Positions 52,320 to 60,411 of a stretch of 64,000 nt of DNA are shown here, piece after piece. The translations under genes and the position numbers were made by a program. The first letter of the stretch is position 1. Every line of letters starts with the position of its first letter. This stretch comes from Pedobacter sp. GTDB taxonomy: Bacteria > Bacteroidota > Bacteroidia > Sphingobacteriales > Sphingobacteriaceae. The DNA lies in contig NZ_JAVHXT010000012.1 in assembly GCF_031119335.1 (NCBI RefSeq), forward strand, positions 87,406 to 151,405, in the 5' to 3' direction. Under the pieces are notes generated by a model, which ran no database searches, was not told where the DNA came from, and saw only the letters and a list, made by a program, of their open reading frames with translations.

Positions 52320-52919
52320 TTAACTGTTCAAGTATTTGCTCTTTTTAAAGGTAATGCCTTTTCTAATCAAAATTGCATGGTAAAAACTTGGAATATCGTG
52401 TGCCCATTTAGGTAAAAACAAAATAATTAAAATCACATCGAACTGAGAAATTAAACCTAAGACAATACAAAATTTCAAGATCCAACCACCGTAGCCAAAA
52501 CCTAGCATGCTAGTAAATGTAATCAAAAGTGTCAATCCCCACATCTTAGATAAAAATGCATGCGTACAGGTTTCTTTACCAAATTTCAGCAGACTAGTCG
52601 CATAGCAAGTGGCTTCCATCACCAACAAAGCAATAATTCCAAATAAATTATCCTTAATCAAATGAGGATAAATCAAGTAGCAGCTCCAAGCAATGCACAA
52701 CCAAAAAATCAAGTCGGTCTGACTGTCCATACGTCTCATTTTCTCCGTATCTATCTTCATTTTACGTGCAATAATGCCGTCAAAAATATCCGACAGCAAA
52801 CCTAAGAACATGAAAGACAGCACCCAATATGCGGCTTGTTCTCTCATCAGAAAAGACATAGATACAACAATAGGTGCCAATAAAAACCTGAAAAGAATTA
52901 GTAGATATGGGATACTCAT
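52320..52919 (-). CDS. CDP-alcohol phosphatidyltransferase family protein
   Basis: 199 residues, about six membrane helices. FDGIIARKMKIDTEKMRRMD followed by SQTDLIFWL carries the DGxxAR ... DxxxD signature, but the conserved Gly between AR and the third Asp is Met in this protein. The acceptor alcohol is not determined. It could be a PgsA-like or diverged paralogue. Stand-alone. Confidence 0.75.
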   Translation of the reverse strand: MSIPYLLILFRFLLAPIVVSMSFLMREQAAYWVLSFMFLGLLSDIFDGIIARKMKIDTEKMRRMDSQTDLIFWLCIAWSCYLIYPHLIKDNLFGIIALLVMEATCYATSLLKFGKETCTHAFLSKMWGLTLLITFTSMLGFGYGGWILKFCIVLGLISQFDVILIILFLPKWAHDIPSFYHAILIRKGITFKKSKYLNS

Positions 52920-53048
52920 TACCTCTAAGGTAAATCATTTCAATATATAAAAATCAAATTATGGCATTTAATAGATGAAAATATCCTATCAAAACAAACA
53001 AAAACCTTCATTTTGCCTTTTTATATGTAGGATACTTAAGTTAAAAGC

Positions 53049-55247
53049 ATGAGCAGAACAATTATTATTTCGAATAGACTACCCGTTAAAATCAGTAAAA
53101 ACAATGGAAAATACGTTCTTAAAAAAAGTGAAGGCGGTTTAGCCACCGGACTTGGCGACGTATACAAAAATGGAAGTATGCTTTGGGTTGGTTGGCCGGG
53201 CATTGATATTCCGAAAGAAGACCAACCAGAAATAGCAAAAAAATTAGCTTCACTTAACCTCATCCCAGTATTTCTAACACAAGAAGAAATCAACCTATAT
53301 TACGAAGGTTTTTCTAATGAGGTACTTTGGCCAGTTTTCCACTATTTGGTAACCTACGCTCGCTTTGAGCAGGTTTATTGGGATAGCTACACAAGTGTAA
53401 ACGAAAAATTTGCAGCAGCAACACAAAGCGTTTTTAGTGAAGGCGATAAAATATGGATACAAGATTATCAGCTACTTTGCCTTCCATCGTTGTTAAGAGA
53501 AAGACTAATCAACACTACGATTGGATTTTTCCAGCACATCCCCTTTCCATCATTCGAGATTTTTAGGTTAATACCTTGGCGAGATAAATTAATTGAAGGT
53601 ATGCTGGGCGCAGATTTAATAGGCTTCCACACCTATGATGATGTTCGTCATTTTTTAAGTGCAGCATCTAGACTTACGCCTGTCACTTTCTCTTCAAATA
53701 TCATTTCTATAGGCAATAGGCAAATTATAGTAGAGCCTTTCCCAATGGGAATTGATTTTGACAAGTTTGAAAAATTACCGCTTCAACGGCAAGTGCTAGC
53801 AGAAATAGACAATCTTAATAGCGAGAAACGCGGAAGAATTGCCTTAACCATAGATCGGTTAGATTACAGCAAAGGTATTTTAGAACGTATCAGAGCTTTT
53901 GAGCTTCTACTACAACTGCATCCAAAATTCATTGGAGAAATAAGCTTGTTTATGATTGTAGTACCTTCTAGAGATACAGTACCGCAATACAAGGATCTGA
54001 AGGAAAAAATAGACCAATTGGTAGGCAATATCAATGCGAAATACAGGACCCTAGATTGGGTGCCGATCAATTACTTTTACCGTTCATTTTCTATTGAAAC
54101 ACTTTCGGCCATGTACAGCGTAGCTGATATCTGTTTGGTAACGCCAATGAGAGATGGCATGAACCTAGTTAGCAAAGAATATGTAGCCAGTAGAAGAGAT
54201 GAAACAGGGGTTTTAATCTTGAGCGAAATGGCAGGCGCATCAAAAGAGCTAAATGACGCGATTATTGTAAACCCAAACAACATAGGCGACATTATGAATG
54301 CTGTTGTTGAGGCGCTCACCATGCCAGTTGAAGAGCAAAAAAGAAGAATGCAAATTATGCGTGCTTTGGTAAGCAAATTCAATGTAAAAAGATGGGTAAG
54401 CAATTTTCTAAATCGTATGGACGACGCTAAGCTTTTGCAGCATTCTCTGAAAACAAAACATGCCGTAAATAAAGTTAGTGATGGGATCATGAGCAGGTAT
54501 GCCGCTACCCAAAAACGTATTATCTTTTTAGATTACGACGGAACTTTAGTGGGCTTTAAGGCAAATATAGACGAAGCAAGTCCTGATGAAGAACTACTGA
54601 AATTACTGAGCAACTTTACTGAAGACCCGAATAATACTGTAGTGATTATTAGTGGCAGGAAACATGAGACTTTGGAGCAGTGGTTCGGACATTTAAATCT
54701 AGGTATCATTGCAGAACATGGCGCTTGGCAGAAAAGGCAAAATGAAGAATGGCACTCGTTACCCCTACTAAACGACCAATGGAAAGGCGAAATCAAGAGC
54801 ATTCTAGAAACCTACACCGACCGCACTCCAGGTTCGTTTATTGAGGAGAAAAGCTTCTCGTTAGTTTGGCATTACCGTAAAACGGAAAGCGGTTTGGGTG
54901 AGTTAAGAGCCAATGAAATTATCAATAACTTAAGAGTTTTGGCTGCAGACAAAGGCTTACAGATTATGCCCGGCAACAAGGTAATTGAATTTAGAAACAT
55001 GGAAGTGAACAAAGGCAAAGCTGCCCTTAATTGGATGCATGAAACTGCCTATGATTTTATTTTGGCGATGGGCGACGACCATACGGACGAGGATATCTTC
55101 AAAGCAATGCCGAGCAATGGCATTACCATTAAAGTTGGTAGCGAAGTTTCGGAGGCAAAGTTCTATTTAAATGATCATTTAGAAGTGAGGGAATTGTTGC
55201 GATCGATATTGGATGGAGATAAAGTGTCTAAGGATATTTCTGTTTAA
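53049..55247 (+). CDS. otsA-otsB: Trehalose-6-phosphate synthase/phosphatase fusion
   Basis: 732 residues. Residues about 1-470 are a GT20 OtsA domain: SEGGLATGLGDVY, IGFFQHIPFPSFEIF, SVADICLVTPMRDGMNLVSK. Residues about 490-732 form an OtsB HAD phosphatase: FLDYDGTLVGF, IISGRKHETL, and the MGDDHTDEDIFKA motif. UDP-glucose plus glucose-6-phosphate yield trehalose-6-phosphate, then trehalose. Both halves look intact. It precedes GH15 in convergent orientation. Confidence 0.95.
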   Translation: MSRTIIISNRLPVKISKNNGKYVLKKSEGGLATGLGDVYKNGSMLWVGWPGIDIPKEDQPEIAKKLASLNLIPVFLTQEEINLYYEGFSNEVLWPVFHYLVTYARFEQVYWDSYTSVNEKFAAATQSVFSEGDKIWIQDYQLLCLPSLLRERLINTTIGFFQHIPFPSFEIFRLIPWRDKLIEGMLGADLIGFHTYDDVRHFLSAASRLTPVTFSSNIISIGNRQIIVEPFPMGIDFDKFEKLPLQRQVLAEIDNLNSEKRGRIALTIDRLDYSKGILERIRAFELLLQLHPKFIGEISLFMIVVPSRDTVPQYKDLKEKIDQLVGNINAKYRTLDWVPINYFYRSFSIETLSAMYSVADICLVTPMRDGMNLVSKEYVASRRDETGVLILSEMAGASKELNDAIIVNPNNIGDIMNAVVEALTMPVEEQKRRMQIMRALVSKFNVKRWVSNFLNRMDDAKLLQHSLKTKHAVNKVSDGIMSRYAATQKRIIFLDYDGTLVGFKANIDEASPDEELLKLLSNFTEDPNNTVVIISGRKHETLEQWFGHLNLGIIAEHGAWQKRQNEEWHSLPLLNDQWKGEIKSILETYTDRTPGSFIEEKSFSLVWHYRKTESGLGELRANEIINNLRVLAADKGLQIMPGNKVIEFRNMEVNKGKAALNWMHETAYDFILAMGDDHTDEDIFKAMPSNGITIKVGSEVSEAKFYLNDHLEVRELLRSILDGDKVSKDISV

Positions 55248-55308
55248 TTATTTACCCGCAGATTTTCTAAGATTTCTCCGCAGATGGAAAGGTTATAGCT
55301 ACAACTTC

Positions 55309-55422
55309 GCCATTTCGACCGCAGCTCAGCGAAAGAAAAACTGTTAGAAAGATTGGCTAAATCTTTGAACAGAGTTTATTCAATACAAGTACAAAGATTT
55401 CTCGACTACGCTCGAAATGACG
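55309..55422. repeat. Hairpin repeat, family C diverged copy
   Basis: Begins GCCATTTCGACCGCAGCTCA and ends CTACGCTCGAAATGACGGC, ends complementary over 11 or so bases. Between convergent otsAB and the GH15 gene. Confidence 0.5.
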
Positions 55423-55464
55423 GCAATGTCATGATAATCGTATTATAAACCTTGTCAAAATTGT

Positions 55465-55497
55465 AGACTTACGAAGTTTTAAAAACTTCGTAAGTCT
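55465..55497 (-). terminator. 33-bp palindrome, family D, below GH15
   Basis: Identical to 12310-12342 (AGACTTACGAAG/CTTCGTAAGTCT). It lies 13 bases past the GH15 stop. Confidence 0.65.
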
Positions 55498-55509
55498 TTA
55501 ACCAACCTA

Positions 55510-57294
55510 TTACAAAAACACAGGTCTGTCCAACTTTGTTGCTATACGATAAGCGGCATTCATTAAACCTACGTGGCTATACGCTTGTGGGAAATTACCC
55601 CACTGGCTGCCCGTTTTAGCATCTACATCTTCACTAAATAGCAATAAATGGTTACAATATTTGATGATATTTTCAAAGGCCTCGATTGCCTCATCTACCC
55701 TACCCACACAAGCCAATGCTTCTACATACCAAAATGCGCAGATTAAAAAGGTAGTCTTCGGCTTGCCAAAATCATCTGCATGAAGATAACGGTAGAAAAG
55801 TCCGTCTTCGGTTTTCAGTTCTTTTTCTAAGCCAATCAGATGGTCTTTTGCACGTTGCGATGACGGATCTAGGTAGTTCATCATGATCAGCTGCAACGTA
55901 CTTGCATCCAGATGTTTGCTCCCAACGGCATTGGTATACACTTTTCGTTCCTCATCATAACAGGCTTCAATATGGGCGGCAGCTTTATCAATAAGGACTT
56001 TGGCTCGTTCTTCTAAGGCTACGTTGCCAACAGTCTTTGCCATTTTTAAAGCAGCATTTGCCCCAGCCCACTGGAACAGGTTACTGTAACAGTGCATGTT
56101 CGCAATGTTCCTAAACTCCCAAATACCAGCATCTTTTTCATCAATGGTCATTTCGATTTTCTCTAACACACTTTCTATCCAACGTAAAGAATCTCCACGT
56201 TCAGAGAAAACAAAACGATGGTCTGTGTAAAGGGGCAACATCGAAATCAACACCTGGCCGTTAATGTCATTCTGGATATGTTCATAAGCCTGGTTACCAA
56301 CCCTGATTGGCTTTTCGCCCATGTACCCGTGCAAATGTTCGAGTGTTCGTTCTACAATATTTCGCTTGCCCGTAATACCATAAAGTGGTTGGTAACGTAT
56401 ATCCGAATCAAAGGTAATATCTGAGATGTAGTTAAAATACTTCTCCATCTCCTCAAAATGACCAATATGGTTCAAGGAAGTTAACACGTAAAAGGAATCG
56501 CGAAGCCAACAATAGCGGTAGTCCCAATTTCTGGTACTACCCGGAGATTCGGGCAAACTCGTGGTACTTGCTGCTATAATTGCCCCCGTATCTTCGTACT
56601 GATGTATTTTTAAAACCAACGCAGAACGAATTACCAAAGGCTGGTAAAAACCTGCTATTGATGAATGTTTGATCCAAGTACGCCAATAAGCAGTGGTTTC
56701 TCGCAAAAAATCTTCTGCAGTAGCTACAAGAGGTGCATCTAAAGCATAACCATAAGTAAAGACCAAGTATTTGGCTTCGGTTAGCACAAAATCTTGTTCT
56801 TCTAAAATATAGTTTAGGGACACGTTTGTAGTTAAGCGCATTTCTTCCTCACAACCTAAATAGTCGATATGGTTACTACCAATGGCTGTGCGCATCTTGT
56901 TTTTTCCGTAGTCGCACACTGGCTCGCAAGCAACCTTAATTCTCGGTGTTCCTTCCAGCGGTTCTATCTTACGCACCAACATTAAAGGTTTAAAGTAACG
57001 TTCGTGCAGGTGAAAACGAGGCGCAAAATCGGTGATCCTATATTTGCCATCCACTGCTGTAATTTCTGTTCTTAATACATTGGTATTTTCGATATAGTAT
57101 TGATGCGAAGTATACGCTGAGGTAGGCAAGATGGTACATTTACCGCCCTTTTGCTCATCGAGCATACTGCCGAAAATGAAAGAGCTATCGAATTTGGGCC
57201 AACAGAGCCAACTGATATTAGTGTTTTTATGAATGTGAGCGATGTAAGAGCAGTTTCCGATAATTCCGGTTTGGTATAAATGCGTAGCTGTCAT
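55510..57294 (-). CDS. GH15 family glycosidase, possibly a trehalase
   Basis: 594 residues, beta-rich N-terminal domain then an alpha/alpha barrel. Glu393 (GIWEFRN) and Glu555 (LLFSEDVDAKTG) sit where GH15 has its acid and base; NWDYRYCWLRDSFYVL and GNFPQAYSHVGLMNAAY are family signatures. The substrate is not fixed by sequence: glucoamylase and trehalase both occur, and the neighbouring trehalose synthase favours trehalase. Confidence 0.9.
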   Translation of the reverse strand: MTATHLYQTGIIGNCSYIAHIHKNTNISWLCWPKFDSSFIFGSMLDEQKGGKCTILPTSAYTSHQYYIENTNVLRTEITAVDGKYRITDFAPRFHLHERYFKPLMLVRKIEPLEGTPRIKVACEPVCDYGKNKMRTAIGSNHIDYLGCEEEMRLTTNVSLNYILEEQDFVLTEAKYLVFTYGYALDAPLVATAEDFLRETTAYWRTWIKHSSIAGFYQPLVIRSALVLKIHQYEDTGAIIAASTTSLPESPGSTRNWDYRYCWLRDSFYVLTSLNHIGHFEEMEKYFNYISDITFDSDIRYQPLYGITGKRNIVERTLEHLHGYMGEKPIRVGNQAYEHIQNDINGQVLISMLPLYTDHRFVFSERGDSLRWIESVLEKIEMTIDEKDAGIWEFRNIANMHCYSNLFQWAGANAALKMAKTVGNVALEERAKVLIDKAAAHIEACYDEERKVYTNAVGSKHLDASTLQLIMMNYLDPSSQRAKDHLIGLEKELKTEDGLFYRYLHADDFGKPKTTFLICAFWYVEALACVGRVDEAIEAFENIIKYCNHLLLFSEDVDAKTGSQWGNFPQAYSHVGLMNAAYRIATKLDRPVFL

Positions 57295-57431
57295 ATAAAA
57301 ATGGGATGTTTATCTTAGTACAACAGCAAAAATTAGGGATGGTTTAGAAAGACTGAAATTACAGGCGGCTACCTAAAGGGCAATTATTCTTATTGATATC
57401 CAGAAAATCGATTTCATTTCAGTTTCTTTTT

Positions 57432-57439
57432 TATCTTTA
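57432..57439 (+). promoter_or_regulatory. Possible promoter before the cassette-like island
   Basis: TATCTTTA, seven of eight to TAnnTTTG. It lies outside and about 70 bases upstream of the first cassette boundary, in the position of an integron Pc promoter. Confidence 0.35.
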
Positions 57440-57509
57440 TGGTTAAGGTAGTTGAGTAAAGCCATCTGTTATGGAGATATTGGTGCGACTTTATGGCGCA
57501 TATATACAA

Positions 57510-57523
57510 GTTAGGTACAATAC
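57510..57523 (+). other. 5' end of cassette-like unit 1
   Basis: GTTAGGTACAATAC matches (13 of 14) the reverse complement of the bases that end the same unit at 58111-58124 (GTACTGTACCTAAC). The first seven bases fit GTTRRRY. The DUF5063 ATG follows one base later. Confidence 0.65.
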
Positions 57524-57524
57524 T

Positions 57525-58106
57525 ATGAAGACAGACAAACTATCTGCAGACATCAAAGAATTTTTAGGAAGGCAAGCTACCGTTATTTTCCTTGATACCT
57601 CTCGTAAGTTTGTAGGACTTTTAGAAACAGAGGACATCAGCAAAGAGGAATTTTACTCTAAAGCTCATATTGCAATTTTAGAACTCTACTTAGCTGGGCA
57701 TAAACTGGAACAAATCGAATTAAAATATTCACCAGACGATAGAGACTTCGACAGAGACGCAATTTTTGAACACAAAAATGTTGGACAAATTTCCGAACTC
57801 GGAGCAGAAGCTTTTTACTGGGAAGTTTTCGACCCCAGATATTCAGAAAAAGATGGACAACCAGATACAGGGTGGGTAGTTACAGATAGAGAAGCATCAC
57901 AAGGTTGGCTTATTGACGACTTTGAAGACATCTACCGTGACCTAAAAATTGAATTATTAAAAATTGACAGCATCGGAACTGATGAAGCAGTTGAAGATGC
58001 TTTATGGAACTTTAAATGGAGCTTCGTCAATCATTGGGGACAGCACGCAGTTAATGCAATAAGATATTTTCATTATTTAACTTATGACGGCAAACCAACT
58101 ATCTAG
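57525..58106 (+). CDS. DUF5063 protein, cassette-borne
   Basis: 193 residues from the ATG at 57525. The open frame extends upstream to 57471, but that part crosses the cassette boundary and contains no family match. FYWEVFDPRYSEK, IDDFEDIYRDLKIELL and the closing SFVNHWGQHAVNAIRYFHYL match the DUF5063 pattern, a soluble family without known activity. The gene sits alone between matching unit ends, the layout of an integron cassette. Its base composition is AT-rich like its neighbours. Confidence 0.7.
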   Translation: MKTDKLSADIKEFLGRQATVIFLDTSRKFVGLLETEDISKEEFYSKAHIAILELYLAGHKLEQIELKYSPDDRDFDRDAIFEHKNVGQISELGAEAFYWEVFDPRYSEKDGQPDTGWVVTDREASQGWLIDDFEDIYRDLKIELLKIDSIGTDEAVEDALWNFKWSFVNHWGQHAVNAIRYFHYLTYDGKPTI

Positions 58107-58110
58107 AAAA

Positions 58111-58259
58111 TGTACTGTACCTAACAACAGGTTTAAGTTAAGCCTCGGGCGAAGCAAGAACACGAAAATTTGAAGTTATTTATTTAGATTAGTGCTGTAG
58201 GTAGTTAGTGCAAGCAAATTAGGCTCAACTTAAACCTGCAAAACGTTACCTGCTATTAT
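58111..58259 (+). other. attC-like hairpin site between cassette units 1 and 2
   Basis: Outer ACCTAAC (58118-58124, fits RYYYAAC) and GTTACCT (58245-58251). Inner arms CAGGTTTAAGTTAAGCCT (58128-58145) and AGGCTCAACTTAAACCTG (58221-58238), 17 of 18 complementary, are separated from the cores by 3-6 bases. The distance from core to core is about 134 bases. The final TTACCTGCTATTAT belongs to unit 2, whose own end complements it. Confidence 0.6.
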
Positions 58260-58282
58260 AAAGCGATACACCAAAACAGACA

Positions 58283-59062
58283 ATGGGACTATTTAATAAA
58301 GTATTTGGAACAAGCAACAAAATAAAAGTTCAGTTCATTGACAATTTCAACGGAGAGACAATCGGTGTTTCAGAAATGACATCCGACCAATTACCCGAAA
58401 CTTTTTCTGTGCAGACAACAATGCACATTCGAGACAATGATTGGACTATTGAAGAAGCAATACCTGAAAACGCAATTGATTTTATTAAAACAAAAAGCCT
58501 TGTTTTAAAAATGAGAAAAGTTGAGAAAATGAACCCAAATGATATTTGGTTCACAACTCCGACTATTTCAAACGAATTTCCACAGTTGACAGAAAAGACA
58601 AAAGAAACCGAGTTTGACATTTTTATTCACGAAGACGATTATAGACAAAACGAGTTTTTAGATGTAAGGTCTTTAACACTAGTTCGAGAAGAGTTCAAAG
58701 CGATTAACGATATTTGGACAAACCACAGTAAAAAGAGTGAAAAATATACTTTATTCAAAAATTGCCACGTTAGGAAAATTATTGGGTTACCAAATTTGAA
58801 TATAAAATTCAATGAACTTAAAGCACTATTGAAGTTTAATTCTATTGGTCAAGTAACAATCAATGGAGAAGTTCTTGTAAATGGCTTTGCTTTTAAAACT
58901 GACAACACAACTTATTTTGGAACTCTTTTGGACGAGACAATAATTGAGTTTTGTATTGCTGAATGGAACGACAACTCAAGAAACGAAATTTTAGAAATTA
59001 ACAAAACCTTCAATTTGTTATTGGTAGATTGGTATAACTGTGATTTAATAGAAAATGATTAG
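58283..59062 (+). CDS. Unknown protein, cassette-borne, coupled to KptA
   Basis: 259 residues, no signal peptide. Not recognised. Secondary-structure-like pattern is mixed, with VSEMTSDQLPETFSVQ near the start and KTTYFGTLLDETIIEFCIAE late. It overlaps the KptA gene by 8 bases (ATG inside AATGATTAG), so the two are translationally coupled and probably function together. Located in cassette-like unit 2. A partner or inhibitor of the RNA-modifying enzyme is one possibility, unproven. Confidence 0.6.
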   Translation: MGLFNKVFGTSNKIKVQFIDNFNGETIGVSEMTSDQLPETFSVQTTMHIRDNDWTIEEAIPENAIDFIKTKSLVLKMRKVEKMNPNDIWFTTPTISNEFPQLTEKTKETEFDIFIHEDDYRQNEFLDVRSLTLVREEFKAINDIWTNHSKKSEKYTLFKNCHVRKIIGLPNLNIKFNELKALLKFNSIGQVTINGEVLVNGFAFKTDNTTYFGTLLDETIIEFCIAEWNDNSRNEILEINKTFNLLLVDWYNCDLIEND

Positions 59063-59609
59063 CAACAAGCAACTAACACATATCAGCAAATTTTTAAGTT
59101 TGGTATTGCGGCACCAACCTGAAACAATTGGCATTCAACTTGACCAAAATGGTTGGACTGACATTAAAGAATTAATCGAAAAAGCAAACAACAACGGAAT
59201 AAAGTTCGACCGAGAAACACTTAACCACATTGTTGCGACAAATCCAAAGAAAAGATTTGCTTTTAATGAAACGCTTGATAAAATAAGAGCAAGTCAAGGA
59301 CATTCAATAGAGATAGAATTGGGTTACACGAACCAAAAACCGCCGGAATTTTTGTATCACGGAACAAGCGAAAAATCAGTTCAATCAATAAATGAAACTG
59401 GACTTGAAAAACGAAGCAGACAACACGTTCATTTGAGTAGCGACATTGAGACAGCAATTAAGGTTGGACAAAGACACGGAAAACCTTTTGTATTTAAAGT
59501 ACTTGCCGAACAGATGTATAATGACAATTTTCCGTTTTTCATTTCAGACAATGGAGTTTGGCTAACCGACAATGTGCCGACAAAATACTTGAAACAAAAT
59601 GACGAATAA
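59055..59609 (+). CDS. kptA: RNA 2'-phosphotransferase KptA/Tpt1
   Basis: 184 residues. HISKFLSLVLRHQPETIGIQ is the KptA N-terminal signature; KKRFAFNETLDKIRASQGHS, FLYHGTSEKSVQSINETGLE and RQHVHLSSDIETAIKVG carry the conserved Arg-His-Arg-Arg set that binds NAD+. Tpt1/KptA removes an internal RNA 2'-phosphate using NAD+, making ADP-ribose cyclic phosphate. Bacteria rarely splice tRNA enzymatically, so the bacterial role is unclear and may be RNA repair. It ends 3 bases before the unit-2 end sequence. Confidence 0.92.
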   Translation: MISNKQLTHISKFLSLVLRHQPETIGIQLDQNGWTDIKELIEKANNNGIKFDRETLNHIVATNPKKRFAFNETLDKIRASQGHSIEIELGYTNQKPPEFLYHGTSEKSVQSINETGLEKRSRQHVHLSSDIETAIKVGQRHGKPFVFKVLAEQMYNDNFPFFISDNGVWLTDNVPTKYLKQNDE

Positions 59610-59612
59610 AAA

Positions 59613-59627
59613 ATAACAGCAGGTAAC
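59613..59627 (+). other. 3' end of cassette-like unit 2
   Basis: ATAACAGCAGGTAAC, the reverse complement (14 of 15) of the unit-2 opening GTTACCTGCTATTAT at 58245-58259. The rest of this junction is not followed by a clean second arm, perhaps because of the IS110 remnant. Confidence 0.6.
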
Positions 59628-59755
59628 AAGGTTCCTATGTAAAGCAGTTTTCCTTGAACCAAGTTAATCATTCCTTTTAAATATTCCAATAAATGGACAT
59701 CCGGGGGCTAGATTAATGCTCCTCAAACACCTCGATAATCATTAAGCTCAGGCTC

Positions 59756-60172
59756 CTATGTGTGGCTGCTCATTTTATGAACACCACAAGCACCCATATG
59801 GTTATATTGAATGGCCTTCAGTTCACCCAAAGATAGTTGCCTGCTAAGGTTGCGGCAATCAAGTTTATCGGTCTTCTGGTAAGATTGCTTGTTGCTCGTG
59901 GGCACATCAGCTGGGTTTACAACCGTTACATCCCAGCCTATCTGCATAAAATAACGTGCCGCACTAAAGCCACAACACCCTGCCTCGTAGGCAAGTGCTA
60001 TCTCGTAACCGGGAAAGTTCCGCTCTACGTAACCATAGACCACTGCAGGGTCTGCCGGAACGGTAAAACTTTTATGATCGCTGATATCGCTACGGATATG
60101 AACCGACCAGCTTTTCTTGTGAATGTCGATACCAATGTATAACTTCGGTAAAGCAGTGATTTCTGTTGCCAT
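59756..60172 (-). pseudogene. Truncated IS110-family transposase
   Basis: 138 residues covering only the N-terminal DEDD nuclease part: LYIGIDIHKKSWSVHI, IALAYEAGCCGFSAARYF and QKTDKLDCRNLSRQL hold Asp, Glu and Asp of the DEDD set. The C-terminal two thirds with the Ser site, normally reaching ~330-350 residues, are missing and the frame ends in unrelated residues after KAIQYNHMGA. IS110/IS1111 relatives are known to target attC sites of integrons, which fits its position between two hairpins. Likely inactive. Confidence 0.85.
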
Positions 60173-60251
60173 ATTTCAATTGTTTTGGTAGCTAATTAAC
60201 GTTAGGCTACATCTTTTTTGGATGGAACAGGAGTACTGCTTTTACATGGGT

Positions 60252-60357
60252 GCTTTGCGATAGTGGGGCGGAACTGCAAAGTTCAACAGCAGTTCTTCGG
60301 TTCAACTTTTGTGCAAAATTGAAGATTTTCGCTTCGACTGCCCCACCATAGCAAAGC
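60252..60357 (+). other. Second large attC-like hairpin
   Basis: Arms GCTTTGCGATAGTGGGGC (60252-60269) and GCCCCACCATAGCAAAGC (60340-60357), 16 of 18 complementary, with CCCGAAACGTTATCC following the right arm. The 5' core is degenerate (TTTACAT). A canonical GTTAGGC core occurs nearby at about 60200. It precedes the next secreted protein gene. Confidence 0.5.
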
Positions 60358-60411
60358 CCCGAAACGTTATCCTCAAACTTAGATACACCCACAACAAAAA
60401 CAATTTTACAA

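Noticed and set aside
53011..53036. Promoter box before otsAB
   Set aside because: TCATTTTG and TAAGTTAA are both imperfect with no consistent -33 spacing.
57295..57509. attI site with integrase in the upstream gap
   Set aside because: No ORF with tyrosine-recombinase motifs; only a promoter-like box and a GTT core are seen.
59756..60172. Active IS110 transposase
   Set aside because: Only the N-terminal nuclease part remains; the Ser-containing C-terminal part is missing.
60199..60366. A third empty cassette from GTTAGGC to GTTATCC
   Set aside because: Its closing complement of GTTAGGCTACATC is absent and no gene lies inside.
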